Assembly (NCBI GenBank): GCA_013115145.1
Contig: JAAPAO010000120.1
Location: forward strand, 1-64,000
DNA from: Perkinsus chesapeaki
Taxonomy: Eukaryota > Perkinsozoa > Perkinsida > Perkinsidae
Direction: 5' to 3'
Length of the DNA stretch: 64,000 nt
The notes beneath the pieces were generated by a model. The model was given only the letters and a program-made list of their open reading frames with translations. It was not told where the DNA came from and did not search any database. Positions 12,690 through 24,091 of the stretch are shown here, piece by piece (the stretch's first letter is position 1; every line of letters begins with the position of its first letter). A program made the position numbers and the translations under genes.

Positions 12690-13841
12690 CCTAGATACGT
12701 TAAGGTTTGGAAATACTGTATGGAGTGATCATATCGTTGCTATTCTTACCCAGCAGCTGATCACCGTTGCTCTTATTCGCCATTGATACATTCACAAGCA
12801 CACACGGGTTTGCGTTTTATGGATGAGTTCATGTAATAAACATGTTATGATTAACTCACATCCCCTTCTTCCGAGAGGATAGCGATTCATAGGACAGATG
12901 TCGGTGCTTTGGCACGATATACCATTCGGTACGCCGACCTTAAGTCCTTGTATTCCGCCGGCTGGGCGGGGCCAGAGCGCCCCAGCCTACTAGGAACCAA
13001 ACACCCTTTATGTATATTGATGCGGACAGTTGGGGATGATAATCTAATTGAGCATGTTAATACTCTGAATTCACGGTATGGCTCAGTACGCATATTGCGT
13101 AGATCAAGAAGCTCTCGTTAAAAGAGGGTACTTCCGGGATAATATTAGCCACTTTTGTGGACTTCTCCGCAGACTGGAGCTCGCCTTCACCCATTCGGCC
13201 ACTCTCCACCGAAGTCGGACAGCAGCAGCCTGAGAACCTAATGTGTCAAACCGACTTAACAGCGTATTACTGAACCAAGAATATGACATCGCATTAAGTG
13301 GTAGGCTTCCGGCGAGGCTTGCGCTTCATTCAAAGCTCTGGATGCAAACTGCCGAGCGGTCCGTAGTATTCCGATCATATCGGCAAGTATCGGTGCTGAT
13401 CGAGCAGCAGAATGACGAGCCGAAGCTAGCGAGAAGGCTCACCAAATCCATCAATTGATGAGTTGTCTTCATCGCCTACTTCAGCCAGCTGGAGGAGCCT
13501 GCAGTCGACCTCGAGGGAATGTGCGCGTCTTTGAACCACTCTAGGGGATAGGCCTATTAGCCTGGCGCATATTCCTGCTAAAAATAGACCTTGAGTGCCA
13601 CACAGCTATGCTACCAATAACGGAAGTATAAGGTTTGATGCTAGTGCATCCATCCTCGCTATCTTGAGGGGTTCCCCTGTTATAATCGTCCACCTGTACG
13701 ATTCTACCTAAAGTTCAGTTACTCTGTTGTATTTGGGAGCAAGGGAAATGTTACCTCCGATGCAACGACTGTATCTGAGACGGGGAGAGTCTTCGGCGAC
13801 TGCGTGAACTTGACCGATCTCACATTGTGCCGTGATGTATC
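12690..13841. other. interval without a supported gene
   Basis: I saw short open frames on both strands but none with a recognisable motif or convincing splice structure. A short minus-strand segment beginning at an ATG near 12783 and ending at a gtaaga donor near 12748 could be an upstream exon of the preceding PLP-like fragment, but its phase does not fit cleanly. Confidence 0.35.
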
Positions 13842-14590
13842 TCATTCTGCATGATAAATGGTGGGAGCCAGCTCGACTGTGCCACGATAAGAAGGATGTG
13901 TGGACAGTCCGGATCCCTCTGAGACAATCACAGCATAAGACGAAAAGACAGGTTCGATACCATGGTCTGATGGCCTTGCTTCTCCATAAGAAACGCCAAC
14001 CTGTCCGTGAGCCTTCCCGTCTCGAACTCGTTAAAGGGACGTCTCTCAGGCAAAGTCGCCGTCGAATTCTGGCCTCCTGATACCAGCATGGCACACATCA
14101 CCCACAGGCACTTACCATAAGAACTAAGTTTCGTGGATGCATTGCCGCCGCTCCATCCTTCGTCGCGTCCATACTGATCATCCTCGTAACTTGTAGTACC
14201 CGGCAGTCTTTCAAACTCCCTGGCATCGGCTGCGGTAGACTCTGTCTCCTCTGGCCAAGTTCTGCTGCTTTGAGAACCCTCCTGCAGTCTTTTGTATCCA
14301 GTGCCCCATCGGCTGTTGCCCGCTCACCATTTCGTGGTGCCAGCCAGTCCACCCGTGATCGTTTGTAACCATCTTCGCCTTGGCCATAGCCCTATCGAGC
14401 GGCCCCAAGAACACACAGCTAGCGAAGGGTCCCTGCAGCTCAAGTACGTCGGGAGAGTCTCAGACCACTTTACAGAGTCAAGCCCCTGCATTGGGGCTGT
14501 AGCATTATTCAGACCCCAGGGCTTCTCAGGAGCTTCGACTCCCGGAGGAGGTTGCTCTCGGAAATACATTCCTATTATAATAGGTAGTTG
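13842..14590 (-). CDS. unrecognised multi-exon minus-strand gene
   Basis: Several minus-strand segments look coding once short introns are removed. An upstream segment near 14450-14580 has a Pro/Glu-rich start (EQPPPGVEAPEKPWGLNNA). A segment around 14345-14450 contains VLELQGPFASCVFLGPLDR and ends at a gtgagc donor. A segment around 14115-14300 contains ADAREFERLPGTTSYEDD and ends at a gtaagt donor. A segment around 13945-14075 contains RPFNEFETGRLTDRLAFLME. The last exon ends in TGA at 13842-13844. The protein seems hydrophilic. No domain is recognised and the start is not defined. It lies directly downstream of the CDP-diacylglycerol synthase gene on the same strand, with about 230 bp between them. 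Confidence 0.4.
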
Positions 14591-14822
14591 TTATTGACCA
14601 ACGCAACGCCTAGGTGGGATAAGGAATATTCACTCAGGTGTAAACTACAGTCGAGATTGCATCACAAATGTTCCAGGTAGCACTATTATGAATCAATAAC
14701 AAAACCACGACTACCAAGTAAGAGTCGCACCTCAGGCCTCGAGGACACCCCTGGACTTCAGACCATCGCGCAGTAGCTCATACCTATGCAAACATTCACG
14801 GAGGAAGACGCACCGAAGAGCG

Positions 14823-16689
14823 TTACAATTGTAGCTGCTCTGAGTCTGAAAGTTGCATGACCTTCTCCAGCAGATTAGTGAAGGCCGCCGCGCTGTCGGC
14901 TACCACGAAGTTGGTGAGATAGACGTACGTGAACATACCCATCACAACCTGACAATGCTGAGTGAGAAAGAGAGTGCCCGCCGGGAGGACCGACCTGACA
15001 ATCGAAGCGATCAGTGAGGCCACCATGACCGGGAATAGAATCGCCAAAGTCCTTGATCTTGAAAGCTCTCTTGAAGCCTGAAGCCAGGAACCCACCGAAG
15101 GGCGCCACTAGAGATGCAAATATACCGAGGACCTGATAACACGCTTGGAAGAATGAAAGGAGAATATAGAAGTCGGTGAATAGAGAGTTCAAGAGGATGC
15201 TACCAAAGCATGGATCTGCATATCAGTCAGTTGCACTTCGATGCCGAATGGCGGTATAGTGTACCTAGGGTCATCAGATATTGGGAAGGAGTTACGGAAG
15301 GAGCGGTATGAGCTTACGTTCGGAATACAGTGTAGATCTCATCTGGTGTGCAGTGGGGATAAACGAAGGGCTTAAATACGATCTCCTCTTGTTTGCAAGT
15401 GAAGTACTCGTACTTTTGAAGGAAAGAACACCAGACTGAGAACAACTATCCACAAGGCCGGGAAGCTAAAGCTAAGTACTAATGGCAAATATCATAGTGG
15501 CGAAGGAGCCGCCGATAAAGCCTTCCCAGGTCTTCTTAGGAGATAATTTTATAAGGGGATGATCTGATCGATGAGACCGGCATCACCGTGCAGCAGCTAC
15601 AGCGAGGAAACTTACGGCCAAAGAAGAAGCCGAAAAGATAAGCAAAGATATCATTAACAATAACCAGGGATGTGGGCAAGAAGAACCAGATGAGCCCATT
15701 GTAGATGTTAGCAGTCATGGCGATGCCTTGGACCTGCACGAGGGAAAATGAGGGAAAATGAGAGAGGGAAATACCTACCACGACTATGACAAGGGTAACA
15801 ATAGTCCAAGCCAACTGCCCAAACTGATATCGCAGGGTGTATCTGAGGTAAGATTGTAGAAAAGAGCGGTATGAGAATACAAAGGGAAGCTCACTTTCGC
15901 AGACTCAAGACGAATGCCACGAGACCGATTATCAAAAGAGTGTATGAGATGACTCCGTGGTATTTAACAATAAAGTGGATGGAAGGGTACACCATAGCCA
16001 GACGGTCGAATCGGTCTGTCATGAAACGCTTATATCTGAACAGGACCCCAACTTGAGCTATTTTGTATCTTTCATATCCTACCCAATAAATACAGTGACA
16101 AAGAAGAGGTACCAGCGGAGAGAATAAAACAATGGAAGCTGCAGGTCCTTCTCCTTGTTACGCTTAAGCATGCATATCTCTTGAAACATGCCAGCTGCAA
16201 TACCGAGTACCTGATACCAACTTTACCTCCTCCACCCCTAGGGCGGCTATTACCAATAATGAACAATAGAAATGTCCCATGGCCACTACCAGCATGAAAC
16301 CGGATATCATGATGACAGCCCAGAATGTTCGAACTTTAAGGTTCTTCATCTTGCTCGCTGAAAGATTCCAATCCTTCCAACTTTTTTAGATCCTCCTAGT
16401 ACCCATGGGCTTGTCTGCTGACAGCTGGCCTGTCGCGGTCCCGGCGGCCGAAGCGGCCCGTTCATCCCTCTCCTCTTTAGTGAGCAGCTCATGCTTCTGA
16501 ACGGTCCTCTCTGAGACAGCTCCATAATACCATCACTTCGCCACGAATTCACCTCTGGCAGCAGAGCTGTCCCACTCAGAATCATCATCTGGCTCTGTCT
16601 GTGATAGAAGATCTCTCTCGGTGCTAACACGTCTCTGCCTCAAGCTAGAGGCCTCCTCCACCGCCGATTGCTGTTTTTTACTAGGCATT
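14823..16689 (-). CDS. phosphatidate cytidylyltransferase (CDP-diacylglycerol synthase)
   Basis: The enzyme makes CDP-diacylglycerol from CTP and phosphatidate, feeding phosphatidylinositol and cardiolipin synthesis, and is expected in the ER membrane. The ATG at 16689 opens a hydrophilic, Ser/Asp-rich N-terminus, followed by multiple membrane helices spread over about nine short exons. Family landmarks occur in the right order: WKDWNL before the first helix ([18 protein letters not shown]), [11 protein letters not shown], the [14 protein letters not shown] helix, [24 protein letters not shown], and the signature [19 protein letters not shown] followed by [11 protein letters not shown]. The C-terminus continues with [15 protein letters not shown], as in eukaryotic (CDS1/CDS2-type) members, rather than the shorter bacterial CdsA form. 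The signature Asp and Lys residues are intact. An in-frame TAA near 16392 is best explained by a short intron ending just before the TGGAAGG segment. Confidence 0.88.
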
Positions 16690-17239
16690 TTATTCCAACT
16701 ACACAAAGCACCCCACCAGACCTTGAATCGTTAAAGACTCAACGACAAGCAATTAGGAGAAACATACACTATAGCTTCGCACTTAATGGTGACGGGAGGC
16801 TGCCCGGTTATCACGGAACCTGAACCGGCTCTTTAATAAGGGCAACGAAGTGGAATTATCCTTACTGTTGGACCTTCCCTACGACCTTATCTTTCATCGT
16901 TTTGGTGCCTTCTATACAGGGATCGAAGCACGGCCTGAATGCTGACGAACAACTGGGCAATGTCGGTCAATATTGTAGCCTACTGTCTCCTTTATATGTC
17001 CCTACAGCAATGCCGACAATGAGGCCCACACAGAGCTCGATAATCATCACCAACGGAGATCACCAACAAAAACTACATAAGAACTATGTAGACTGGAAAA
17101 CTCAAGCCCACAAGATAAAGGAAAGGAGTGATATTCTGCTTAGTGTTTGGCTTAGTAACCATCCCTCCATAGCATTCTTCTCAATATGGTAGTACCACAC
17201 CCCTCCCTGTAATAATTATACGTCAGATCAGACTGCTGC
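16690..17239. other. interval between two minus-strand genes
   Basis: This holds the upstream region of the CDP-diacylglycerol synthase gene and the 3' flank of the helicase gene. Plus-strand open frames here (for example 16902-17192) have low-complexity composition and no motif, and I do not regard them as genes. Confidence 0.5.
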
Positions 17240-19046
17240 TTAGATCAGATCGGCAACATTCATAGGCATCTCATCGATCTGGGTGGAGTAGTACCTGAGC
17301 AGCAAAGCCTTGGTCCAGAAACCACCGAAGGTTAAGCATTAGTACTGTTCGATATCTCTCAGGATCCTCACATCATCCTCCTTCACGAAGTTGATGGCGA
17401 CACCCTTACGACCGAAACGACCAGATCGACCGATACGGTGAATGTACCTTTTAACGAGAATGATAATATGGAGCTTCGCTCCCCCTTTTTACAATTCACG
17501 ATTATTAGGAAGATCATAGCAGATAACGAGGGACACTTGCTGGACATCCAGACCGCGACCCCAGATATCGGTGGTGATCAAAACTCGGGCCTGGCCGGAC
17601 CTGATCGATTCACAAAAATAAGAAAAAGATGGTATGAGATGGTATCGCTTACCTGAACTTCTGCATAATAGCATCTCTCTCCTTTTGTGGCATATCGCCG
17701 TGCATTGAGACAACGGTGAAGTTAGCCTCCCTCATCTTATTGGCCAACCAGTCAACCTTCTGCTTCGTATTGCAGAATATAACAGCTTGAGTGATAGTAA
17801 GGGTGTCATAGAGATCGCATAGTGTATCGAACTTCCACTGTTCCTTCTCAACCGCCACGAAGAACTGTTTGATGCCTTCTAGCGTCAGCTCATCACGCTT
17901 TACGAGAACCCTACCGACAATCCAATCAACAAAGACCAAGTCCGGTGCTCCCCTACCTGAAGGGGTTGTTCATGAAGTTGTTAGTCATCTCAAGAATCTC
18001 GTTAGGCATGGTGGCCGATACCAGAACGCATTGGGTGCTCGGGGGGAGATAGCGATAGATATCATAAACCTGACGCGGGAATATCTTTTCAGCTGCGAAG
18101 AGCTCCGAGCTGGTGACCTGTTCCTTGAAGCCTCTGTCCAACATTTCATCGGCCTCATCAAGAACAAGCATTTTGAGATGCCTAGTTGACAGGTGACGCT
18201 GTGAGATCATATGATACACACGTCCGGGTGTGCCAGAGACAATATGGACACCGGCCTCCAAGGCACGGATGTCGTCGGTGAGCTTCTTGCCACCGACACA
18301 GCAGTGAACCTATCGAGACCAATAGAACAACAACCGGCTTGATAGTAGGAGAGACATACCTGGACGTTCATATAGTCTCCAAGGGCCAAGCAGACCTTCT
18401 GGCTCTGCTCGGCCAATTCACGAGTAGGGGATAGTATCAATACCTAAACAAAAGGTTGCTGCTAGCTGGCACGTCTAGTACAAGGTACTTGGGGATCTCT
18501 CTCGGTAGGCTTGACAGTCTGCAATGCTCCCAGAGCGAAGACGCAGGTCTTACCGGTACCTTAATAACGCGGCGGTGAAGGGGCCTCGTAGGATGTTGTT
18601 AACAAGCCTTACCGGACTGACTCTGTACGACAACATCCCGTCCTTTGATGATGGGTAAGATGGCACGTTGCTGGACGGCAGAGGGCCGCTCGAAACCGTA
18701 TTGGTAGATACCACGGAGAAGGTCCTGAACAAAGGTAAGTTAGCAGTGGCAGCGGCCAGCACTAATACCTATAACAAACACGTCCCCTCGGGCCCCTCTT
18801 TATAGCACAATAACGATTAAGATACTATAGAGGAGACCAAGGGGCCAAGGGCCAAACGAGGGGCAACCGAAAAAGGATCATGTCCCCCATGAGCGCACCT
18901 CCTTCAATCCGAGGGCATCGAAGCTGTCTAGAACTTGAACATCTTCGCTGAAAGGGGAGTGCAATGGAGCTAAAAGATACGTTGGCCGAGGCGGCGCCTT
19001 ACCTGGTCTCGAAGATGAGTTCGTGATCGTGCTCGTCAAGGCCCAT
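17240..19046 (-). CDS. DEAD-box RNA helicase, eIF4A-III-like
   Basis: This is an ATP-dependent RNA helicase most like eIF4A-III, the RNA-clamping core of the exon junction complex, rather than translation factor eIF4A-I. The start is the ATG at 19046. The N-terminus carries HELIFETS-like and [10 protein letters not shown] segments. Helicase motifs follow in order: Q motif ([14 protein letters not shown]), motif I (QSQSGTGKT, split by an intron), Ia (PTRELAEQ), GG, Ib (TPGR), II (DEAD, 18140-18160), III (SAT), IV, V ([11 protein letters not shown]) and VI (HRIGRSGR). It ends ...MPMNVADLI, with TAA at 17240-17242. The [17 protein letters not shown] and DIWGRGLD segments separate eIF4A-III from eIF4A-I, which has DLLARGID. 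At least six short introns interrupt it. An EJC-type helicase fits this intron-dense genome. Confidence 0.9.
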
Positions 19047-19269
19047 TAGATGTGTAAGGTACGAAGGAGTCGGTAGGAGATAATAAACCCCTGATGGAAA
19101 TAGTAGTGTCAAACTTAGATGACACGTGTTCAGTGATTAGGCGTTGAGGAAATGCAAGATCTGCGAGATTACGTAAGATTCCTCTTTTCGGTCCTCGGAA
19201 GTCTCTACAAGGTCGTGCGGGGATCACCGTTTGTATCCTAGTTTTTATCAGGATCGTTACACTAGCAAA
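19047..19269. promoter_or_regulatory. shared upstream region of divergent genes
   Basis: The 223 bp between the start codons of the eIF4A-III-like gene (leftward) and the apicortin gene (rightward) must hold both 5' UTRs and core promoters. It contains a CACGTG core (in GACACGTGTTC, near 19120). No TATA box is obvious. Confidence 0.5.
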
Positions 19270-20163
19270 ATGGCTGCTGCCGCCAGGGGGGCGAATCCTT
19301 TTTCAGCGCCCAGTCCGGTAGTTAATAAATGGATGGCCGGAGACACTAAGGAGGGTGACGTTATTATACATAGGAAGCATCAGGTTGAAGTAGTTCGGGA
19401 CAAAGAGGGCCATAAGGACAAAAGAGAAAATGATATAGTGGAGATGGCCACAGCGAACGCTGGAGGCTTCGACGTTGTTAGGATGGTACACGAGGATAAG
19501 GAAAGGAGTAACCCCGCGGCTCAGGTGGCTGGCCCAATGGGGCCGGGCCATAGAGGCTGCATACTGGACGGTTACATCAATGAGAGAGTATCTCACGGGG
19601 ATCCGGTAGCTCGACACCGATATCTACTGGAGCACTCCCTGGCCCGGGACATGGGATGCACTGGAGATTTTTATTCACAGTACTTCGGCCAACACGACGC
19701 CTTCAACAGGCTTAGTGACTATAGATTCTTCCCAGTGCGTCACAAGGAAAGATTCGATCCGGCCACCGGGCAGGGTCTAGGCATTCTAGCCGAAGATTTC
19801 TACGACTCCGTTGGTCGGCCAATCAGTCCTGCTCATCATCACCGTGCTTTGCACCGGAAACGACCGCCGGCGGGCGTTGAGTCCGCCAAATGCATCTGGG
19901 TCTTTCGGAATGGCGACGGCCATGACATTGGGACGAGGTACTTCCTCAAGACCAATCAGGGCCGGTACACTCTAAAGCACATATGCGTTGAGCTTTCCGG
20001 TATCTTGAAGCCCACTGGAGGAGCTATTAGGGAGCTGTATGACCAAAAGCTGGACAAGATCACCAAAGTTAGTGAGCTGAAGGACGGTGGCTGCTACCTG
20101 GCATGCGAAGGCAGCGGACCTACTTCTAATAGGCGTAGGTTGATGCGATTTATGTCAGCTTGA
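19270..20163 (+). CDS. apicortin-like protein (partial p25alpha + doublecortin domain)
   Basis: This is a single-exon gene of 297 codons from the ATG at 19270 to TGA at 20161-20163. The N-terminal third is hydrophilic. In the middle, RLSDYRFFPVRHKERFDPAT followed by GQGLGIL matches the conserved core of p25alpha/TPPP proteins (HKERFDP..GKGKG). The C-terminal 90 residues match a doublecortin domain: WVFRNGDGHDIGTRYFL, a central helix, GGAIRELYDQKLDKITKVSE and ELKDGGCYLACEG. A partial p25alpha domain joined to DCX defines apicortins. In apicomplexans these associate with tubulin in the apical complex and conoid, so this is probably a microtubule-stabilising protein of the apical/flagellar cytoskeleton of a parasitic alveolate. 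The p25 match is short, so a plain DCX protein is the alternative. Confidence 0.82.
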   Translation: MAAAARGANPFSAPSPVVNKWMAGDTKEGDVIIHRKHQVEVVRDKEGHKDKRENDIVEMATANAGGFDVVRMVHEDKERSNPAAQVAGPMGPGHRGCILDGYINERVSHGDPVARHRYLLEHSLARDMGCTGDFYSQYFGQHDAFNRLSDYRFFPVRHKERFDPATGQGLGILAEDFYDSVGRPISPAHHHRALHRKRPPAGVESAKCIWVFRNGDGHDIGTRYFLKTNQGRYTLKHICVELSGILKPTGGAIRELYDQKLDKITKVSELKDGGCYLACEGSGPTSNRRRLMRFMSA

Positions 20164-20473
20164 AAATTCACATGTAATGTTGTAATCACTATGGCCTTTG
20201 GGATTGTGTTGGCAGTGGGAGGAGCACGAGGACAGTTAAGCTCATGCCAGATGTTCGAAATCCGGGCCGGAGAAATCGAAAGGGACATGGTCCGGCTGCT
20301 GCAGTAGTGCATGGTACTGCTGTGAGGCTGCAAGGTGCTTTTTAGGAAGGACCCCAATGCGGCTGGCTCGTCCAAGCACGAAAGGAAAGCCTTGTATCCG
20401 GCGCCGCCAGCTCATCGGGGGATAGCTGTTAGGATTGCTTCAATTAAGGGTGATGATGATATAAGTTTTTGGT

Positions 20474-21592
20474 AGGCGTCCATTAATGTGGTGCTTAAAA
20501 GGCACGGTCTGGCCGGACTGCTGACAGAACGGAAGAGAGAGAGTGAAACTGATGAAGAGAGTTGCCCAGCTTGGCCGGTAGCGTTCGGAATTCTTTATAG
20601 TGCGCACAACATCTTTCAGAGAGGTATCTTCCTCGAGCCCGAGCAAAGCTATTGCCAGTTGAACCTAGTCACAATCGAAGACGTATTGCTACCTCGGTAT
20701 AGGCAGTCGGGAAGGTAAGTCTACGCGGTCTCGGCGTCAACTAAGCCATCGGCTACAGGCTGCCGACGGACTATCATGACTTTTTCGATCGGCTACGGGA
20801 GGAATACGAAGATTGCCGGGATGATGCGCAAAGGGCGGTAGGTGTATGCCGGGATGAAGAACTAACTAAAACACTGCACAACATAGAGCTGAATTTACGT
20901 GTGAAAGTTAGCCTAGAATAGGCATTGACGGTTCAACACAAGTTTTTCACTTGGAGAACCTCTGCGAGAGAGTATTATTCACCGGCGGTGAATCGTCGTC
21001 ATATGGCGTCGTTGTGGCTTACCGCTCAATCCGCAAAGAAATGGCGGCTTCCTGTTAGTTTTCCAACGCACAGAGCTCTATCTCTAACATACAGTTAGAA
21101 AGAGCTAGCATGGAGTTACCTTGTCAGGGCCGAGTCCGAGAGGTTCGTCGCAGGAGAGCCGCCATTCACTTTACTAAATAATAGTCTACCATCTGCAATA
21201 TCATGCCAACCCAAGAACTCATTTGTGGTGTCTGTCCGAACATAGTGTTGAGTTGTGCAGTGAAGTATCCCTGTAGCTCTGTTGATTTATCTTTACAATG
21301 CTAACAGCTCAGGTGAAGGAGGCGTATCTTGCCCTCAACCTGTGAGCAGCTCCCTATTGGTGAAGATCTTCATGGTTTTTCTTAGGTCCTACGATGCGGA
21401 GTGGGAGAAGATCCTTGAGCGAGCCAAGAGCCTGAAACACAGGTCAGCTCCTTGGTGGTGACGATACCCTATTCCAGTGGCAGGTATAAGGCGGCGGGAG
21501 ATAGGCGGAGGCTGGCTCGAGTCTATAAAGCATTCTCTATCTTGGAGGCTGATAGGAAGAAGAAGGTGATACAAGGGGAGATTGGATGGTAA
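20474..21592 (+). CDS. unrecognised multi-exon protein with possible J-like C-terminus
   Basis: The gene structure is supported by clean introns. One exon ending in PRYRQSG is followed by an intron from gtaagt at 20715 to tacag at about 20758, and then by PTDYHDFFDRLREEYEDC. Later segments (about 20920-21060 and 21105-21230) and three exons near 21312-21592 end in TAA at 21590-21592. The final segment, joined across introns, reads KEAYLALNL, SYDAEWEKILERAKSLKH, YKAAGDRRRLARVYKAFSIL and EADRKKKVIQ. Its helix pattern recalls a J-domain, but the HPD motif needed to stimulate Hsp70 is absent, so it could be a degenerate J-like domain or an unrelated helical hairpin. The start is uncertain; a minus-strand open stretch at 20440-20646 overlaps but is less consistent with splicing. 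Confidence 0.4.
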
Positions 21593-21988
21593 CCTCGTGG
21601 GGACAAGCTGGCGCCGTAGTGTTATGGTAGAAGCAATTCACCGTGGCAGAGAAGGTGCTTTTAGCAGAGCCGTCATTGCTTAATTGAATAGAGTTCATGG
21701 ATATGAGATAACCAATTCACGTTTCTTCCCTTTGTCCTGAAATAACAAGAACTCAAGTCATGCTCTTAACACTTTAAGAGGGTCTTCAGCCAACACATAG
21801 GTGGATAATAAAACGATCTGGAGCTTCTTGTTTGGGAACTCATATACTTTTCACAAGTATAATTTTTTAGTTATACGGCGGAGACGAGCAGTTGATTGGG
21901 CGATCCCGACGAGACCGTGAGCTCGATGGAATGTAGGTGAGCTAGGGTGCAGTTGAAGGGCTAATGCGTGGTCGGAAGGTTCAACCAT

Positions 21989-23875
21989 ATGAGTAAGGAG
22001 ATCGCCAAGCGTCATCGTGAAGAGAGCGTGGCTGGTTCGTCATCTGGAGTGGGTCTGCTTCGCTCCGCCTTTTTTTATTCTTCGTTTAGGTCGATCTCAT
22101 GCACACTGTTGTGGCGGACGACACAGTGCATACTGGAGAGCTTAAAAAGCAAGAGCCGTCCTCTGCAAGGTACAGCTCACCGGGGCCCACTAATTCAACG
22201 TTATTGTAGTTCCTCCTCCTCCTCCTCATCGTCGTCGAGTAAGAAGGAGGAGCCTCCTACCAAGAAGGCCAAGGAGGGGTCGAAGAAGGAGGAGGAGCCA
22301 GAAAGTGAAGGAAAGGACGAGCCACATCATACAAGTAGGGATGAGGAGACCGATGGTGGGTGATCTAAATTTTAGAGATGTCCGAAGTTGACTGGCCAGC
22401 ACAGTTCGCCCGTATGCGAGAGGGCATGGCCAAACACGAGAAGTGAGGAGAGCGGGGATGTGGAAGACCGTTAACGGCGGTTGGCAGGTACTTTCTGGTC
22501 TGCAAGTTGTTTCTGGAAAAATTCAACAAGTTCATGCGAGAGCCCACAATAGAGCGTCGGGAGATCCTGCATTGCATTGACGCTGTGGCCACTGCGCCCT
22601 ACACTAAGTCGTAGGCGATGCCCGGGCATGAAGGTCTCGTTACTTTGTCAAATCAGGATGCTCAAAACCTTCACGTTCGAGCGTGACGCTCCGCACTCCA
22701 ATGACATCTATCATTGCAATAGCGAGACGCTCAGGGAGAATAGGGAAGTGGCTCAGAAACTGGTCAAAGGGGTGGGTGTGGCGCGCCACGGTCTGGCTGT
22801 CGATAGGGCATGTCAGGTTGTCCTCAATCAGCGCTATTTCACTAACATTCCGGACGGAGTGTTGGAGGCACCTGAGGGGGTTCTCTCCATTTTCGATGTT
22901 TGGGACTTTACCGTCCAGAAGAGGAACAGCCTTTATTCAAGCGATAACTTCGTCTTCACTAAGGCGTGCAAGGACCTCACTGCACTGGTAGTGCGAGGAG
23001 GTTAGTCTTGGCTTGTCTACCGGCTCAAGCAGATGCTCGCTAAGGAGACCAAGTGGAGGGGCTTGAACCAGGACCCGCTGGCATCTAGTGAAGCTTCCCC
23101 CGAGGAGAGTGATGATGTTGATGGGGAGGAGTGTATTGATGGGGAAGGGCTCGAGGTAGGCTGTCACACCTTCGTATATCATTAGCGTTCACAACGTGTC
23201 TGTGATCTCCCTGTGTAGGGCACGTTATAGTGGCCTGCGTTGTTGTCAAGTGTATGCCTCTTACTGTAGGACGATGACATTCCCGATGGATTGAAGTCAG
23301 AGGCTACAAGTGAGGGTGATGATGATGACGATGATGAGAAGGAGCCAAAGCCGAATCTCTTGGCCATTACACCCTCCAGAGGTGGATGGACCCAACCTAA
23401 TGAAGAGTAGGCTCATATACGTCGTAATGGGGGTTGTGGCACCGCCTTGCAGGACCCTCGAGCGTCGACTCAGAGCGGAGTTCGTCCGTTCCATTGGGGC
23501 CATGGTACGAGCTAGCCATCGACCAGGCCGTTCCAGCGATGCTAAGGAGACCATGAAGCAAGTGTAGGTTCCTATGGCAATTTGATCCGCCATGAACCTG
23601 CCTCATTGTTGATAGGTATCAGCATCGGGATATATTCTCTAAGGCCCAGCAAGAGTCTCTCCTTGAATACAATATGGCTATCCATCAAACACAGCTCAGC
23701 ACTCAGAACGACAAGGTGAACCGCCGTGAGCTCCTTGCTGTGTGTTTTTAGTGCCTTTCAGGCCTACCGTTTCGAGTACCGCAGCATTCTGGAGTCGAAG
23801 GCTCCTGTTCGTGACTCTAGAGAGACGAGGATTTCGTTTGACCATCAGCGTGGTGCCTTCGCTACGCCTATGTAA
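21989..23875 (+). CDS. unrecognised protein with Ser tract and acidic segment
   Basis: The proposed start is the ATG at 21989 (MSKEIAKRHREE). After an intron the product has an uninterrupted serine run and a Lys/Glu-rich stretch (about 22209-22360), followed by a folded-looking region: SEVDWPAQFARMREGMAKHE, then YFLVCKLFLEKFNKFMREPT, then a long segment at about 22640-23005 containing KLVKGVGVARHGLAVDRACQ and VLSIFDVWDFT. A poly-Asp/Glu stretch follows at about 23270-23345. The last exons (about 23620-23875) include YQHRDIFSKAQQESLLEYN and end in TAA at 23873-23875. The charged linkers suggest a nuclear or ribonucleoprotein component, but that is inference from composition only. Confidence 0.45.
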
Positions 23876-24091
23876 ATGATTCCTAGTATAATACGTTACC
23901 ACTGCTTAATTGCCGTTATAACATTCAAAACGGCAATTTACACTGTCGTGTTCAACTATACACTTTAATCAAATGAAACGAGGAACTTTAATGGAACAAG
24001 ATTGTCTACTCGAAAGCTCCGTATTGCCACCGTTCACTCGGCTTGGCGGGCGGCAGTTCTCGCTTGTCCTCGGGCTCGGCGGCGCCCGCAC

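Noticed and set aside
16370-16400. In-frame TAA in the CDP-diacylglycerol synthase suggesting stop-codon reassignment
   Set aside because: Short introns with donors just upstream and an acceptor at aaaaaag explain it. TAA, TAG and TGA are all used as ordinary terminators in neighbouring genes.
16902-17192. 96-codon plus-strand frame between two minus-strand genes
   Set aside because: No domain, atypical composition, and it lies in the flanks of well-supported genes.
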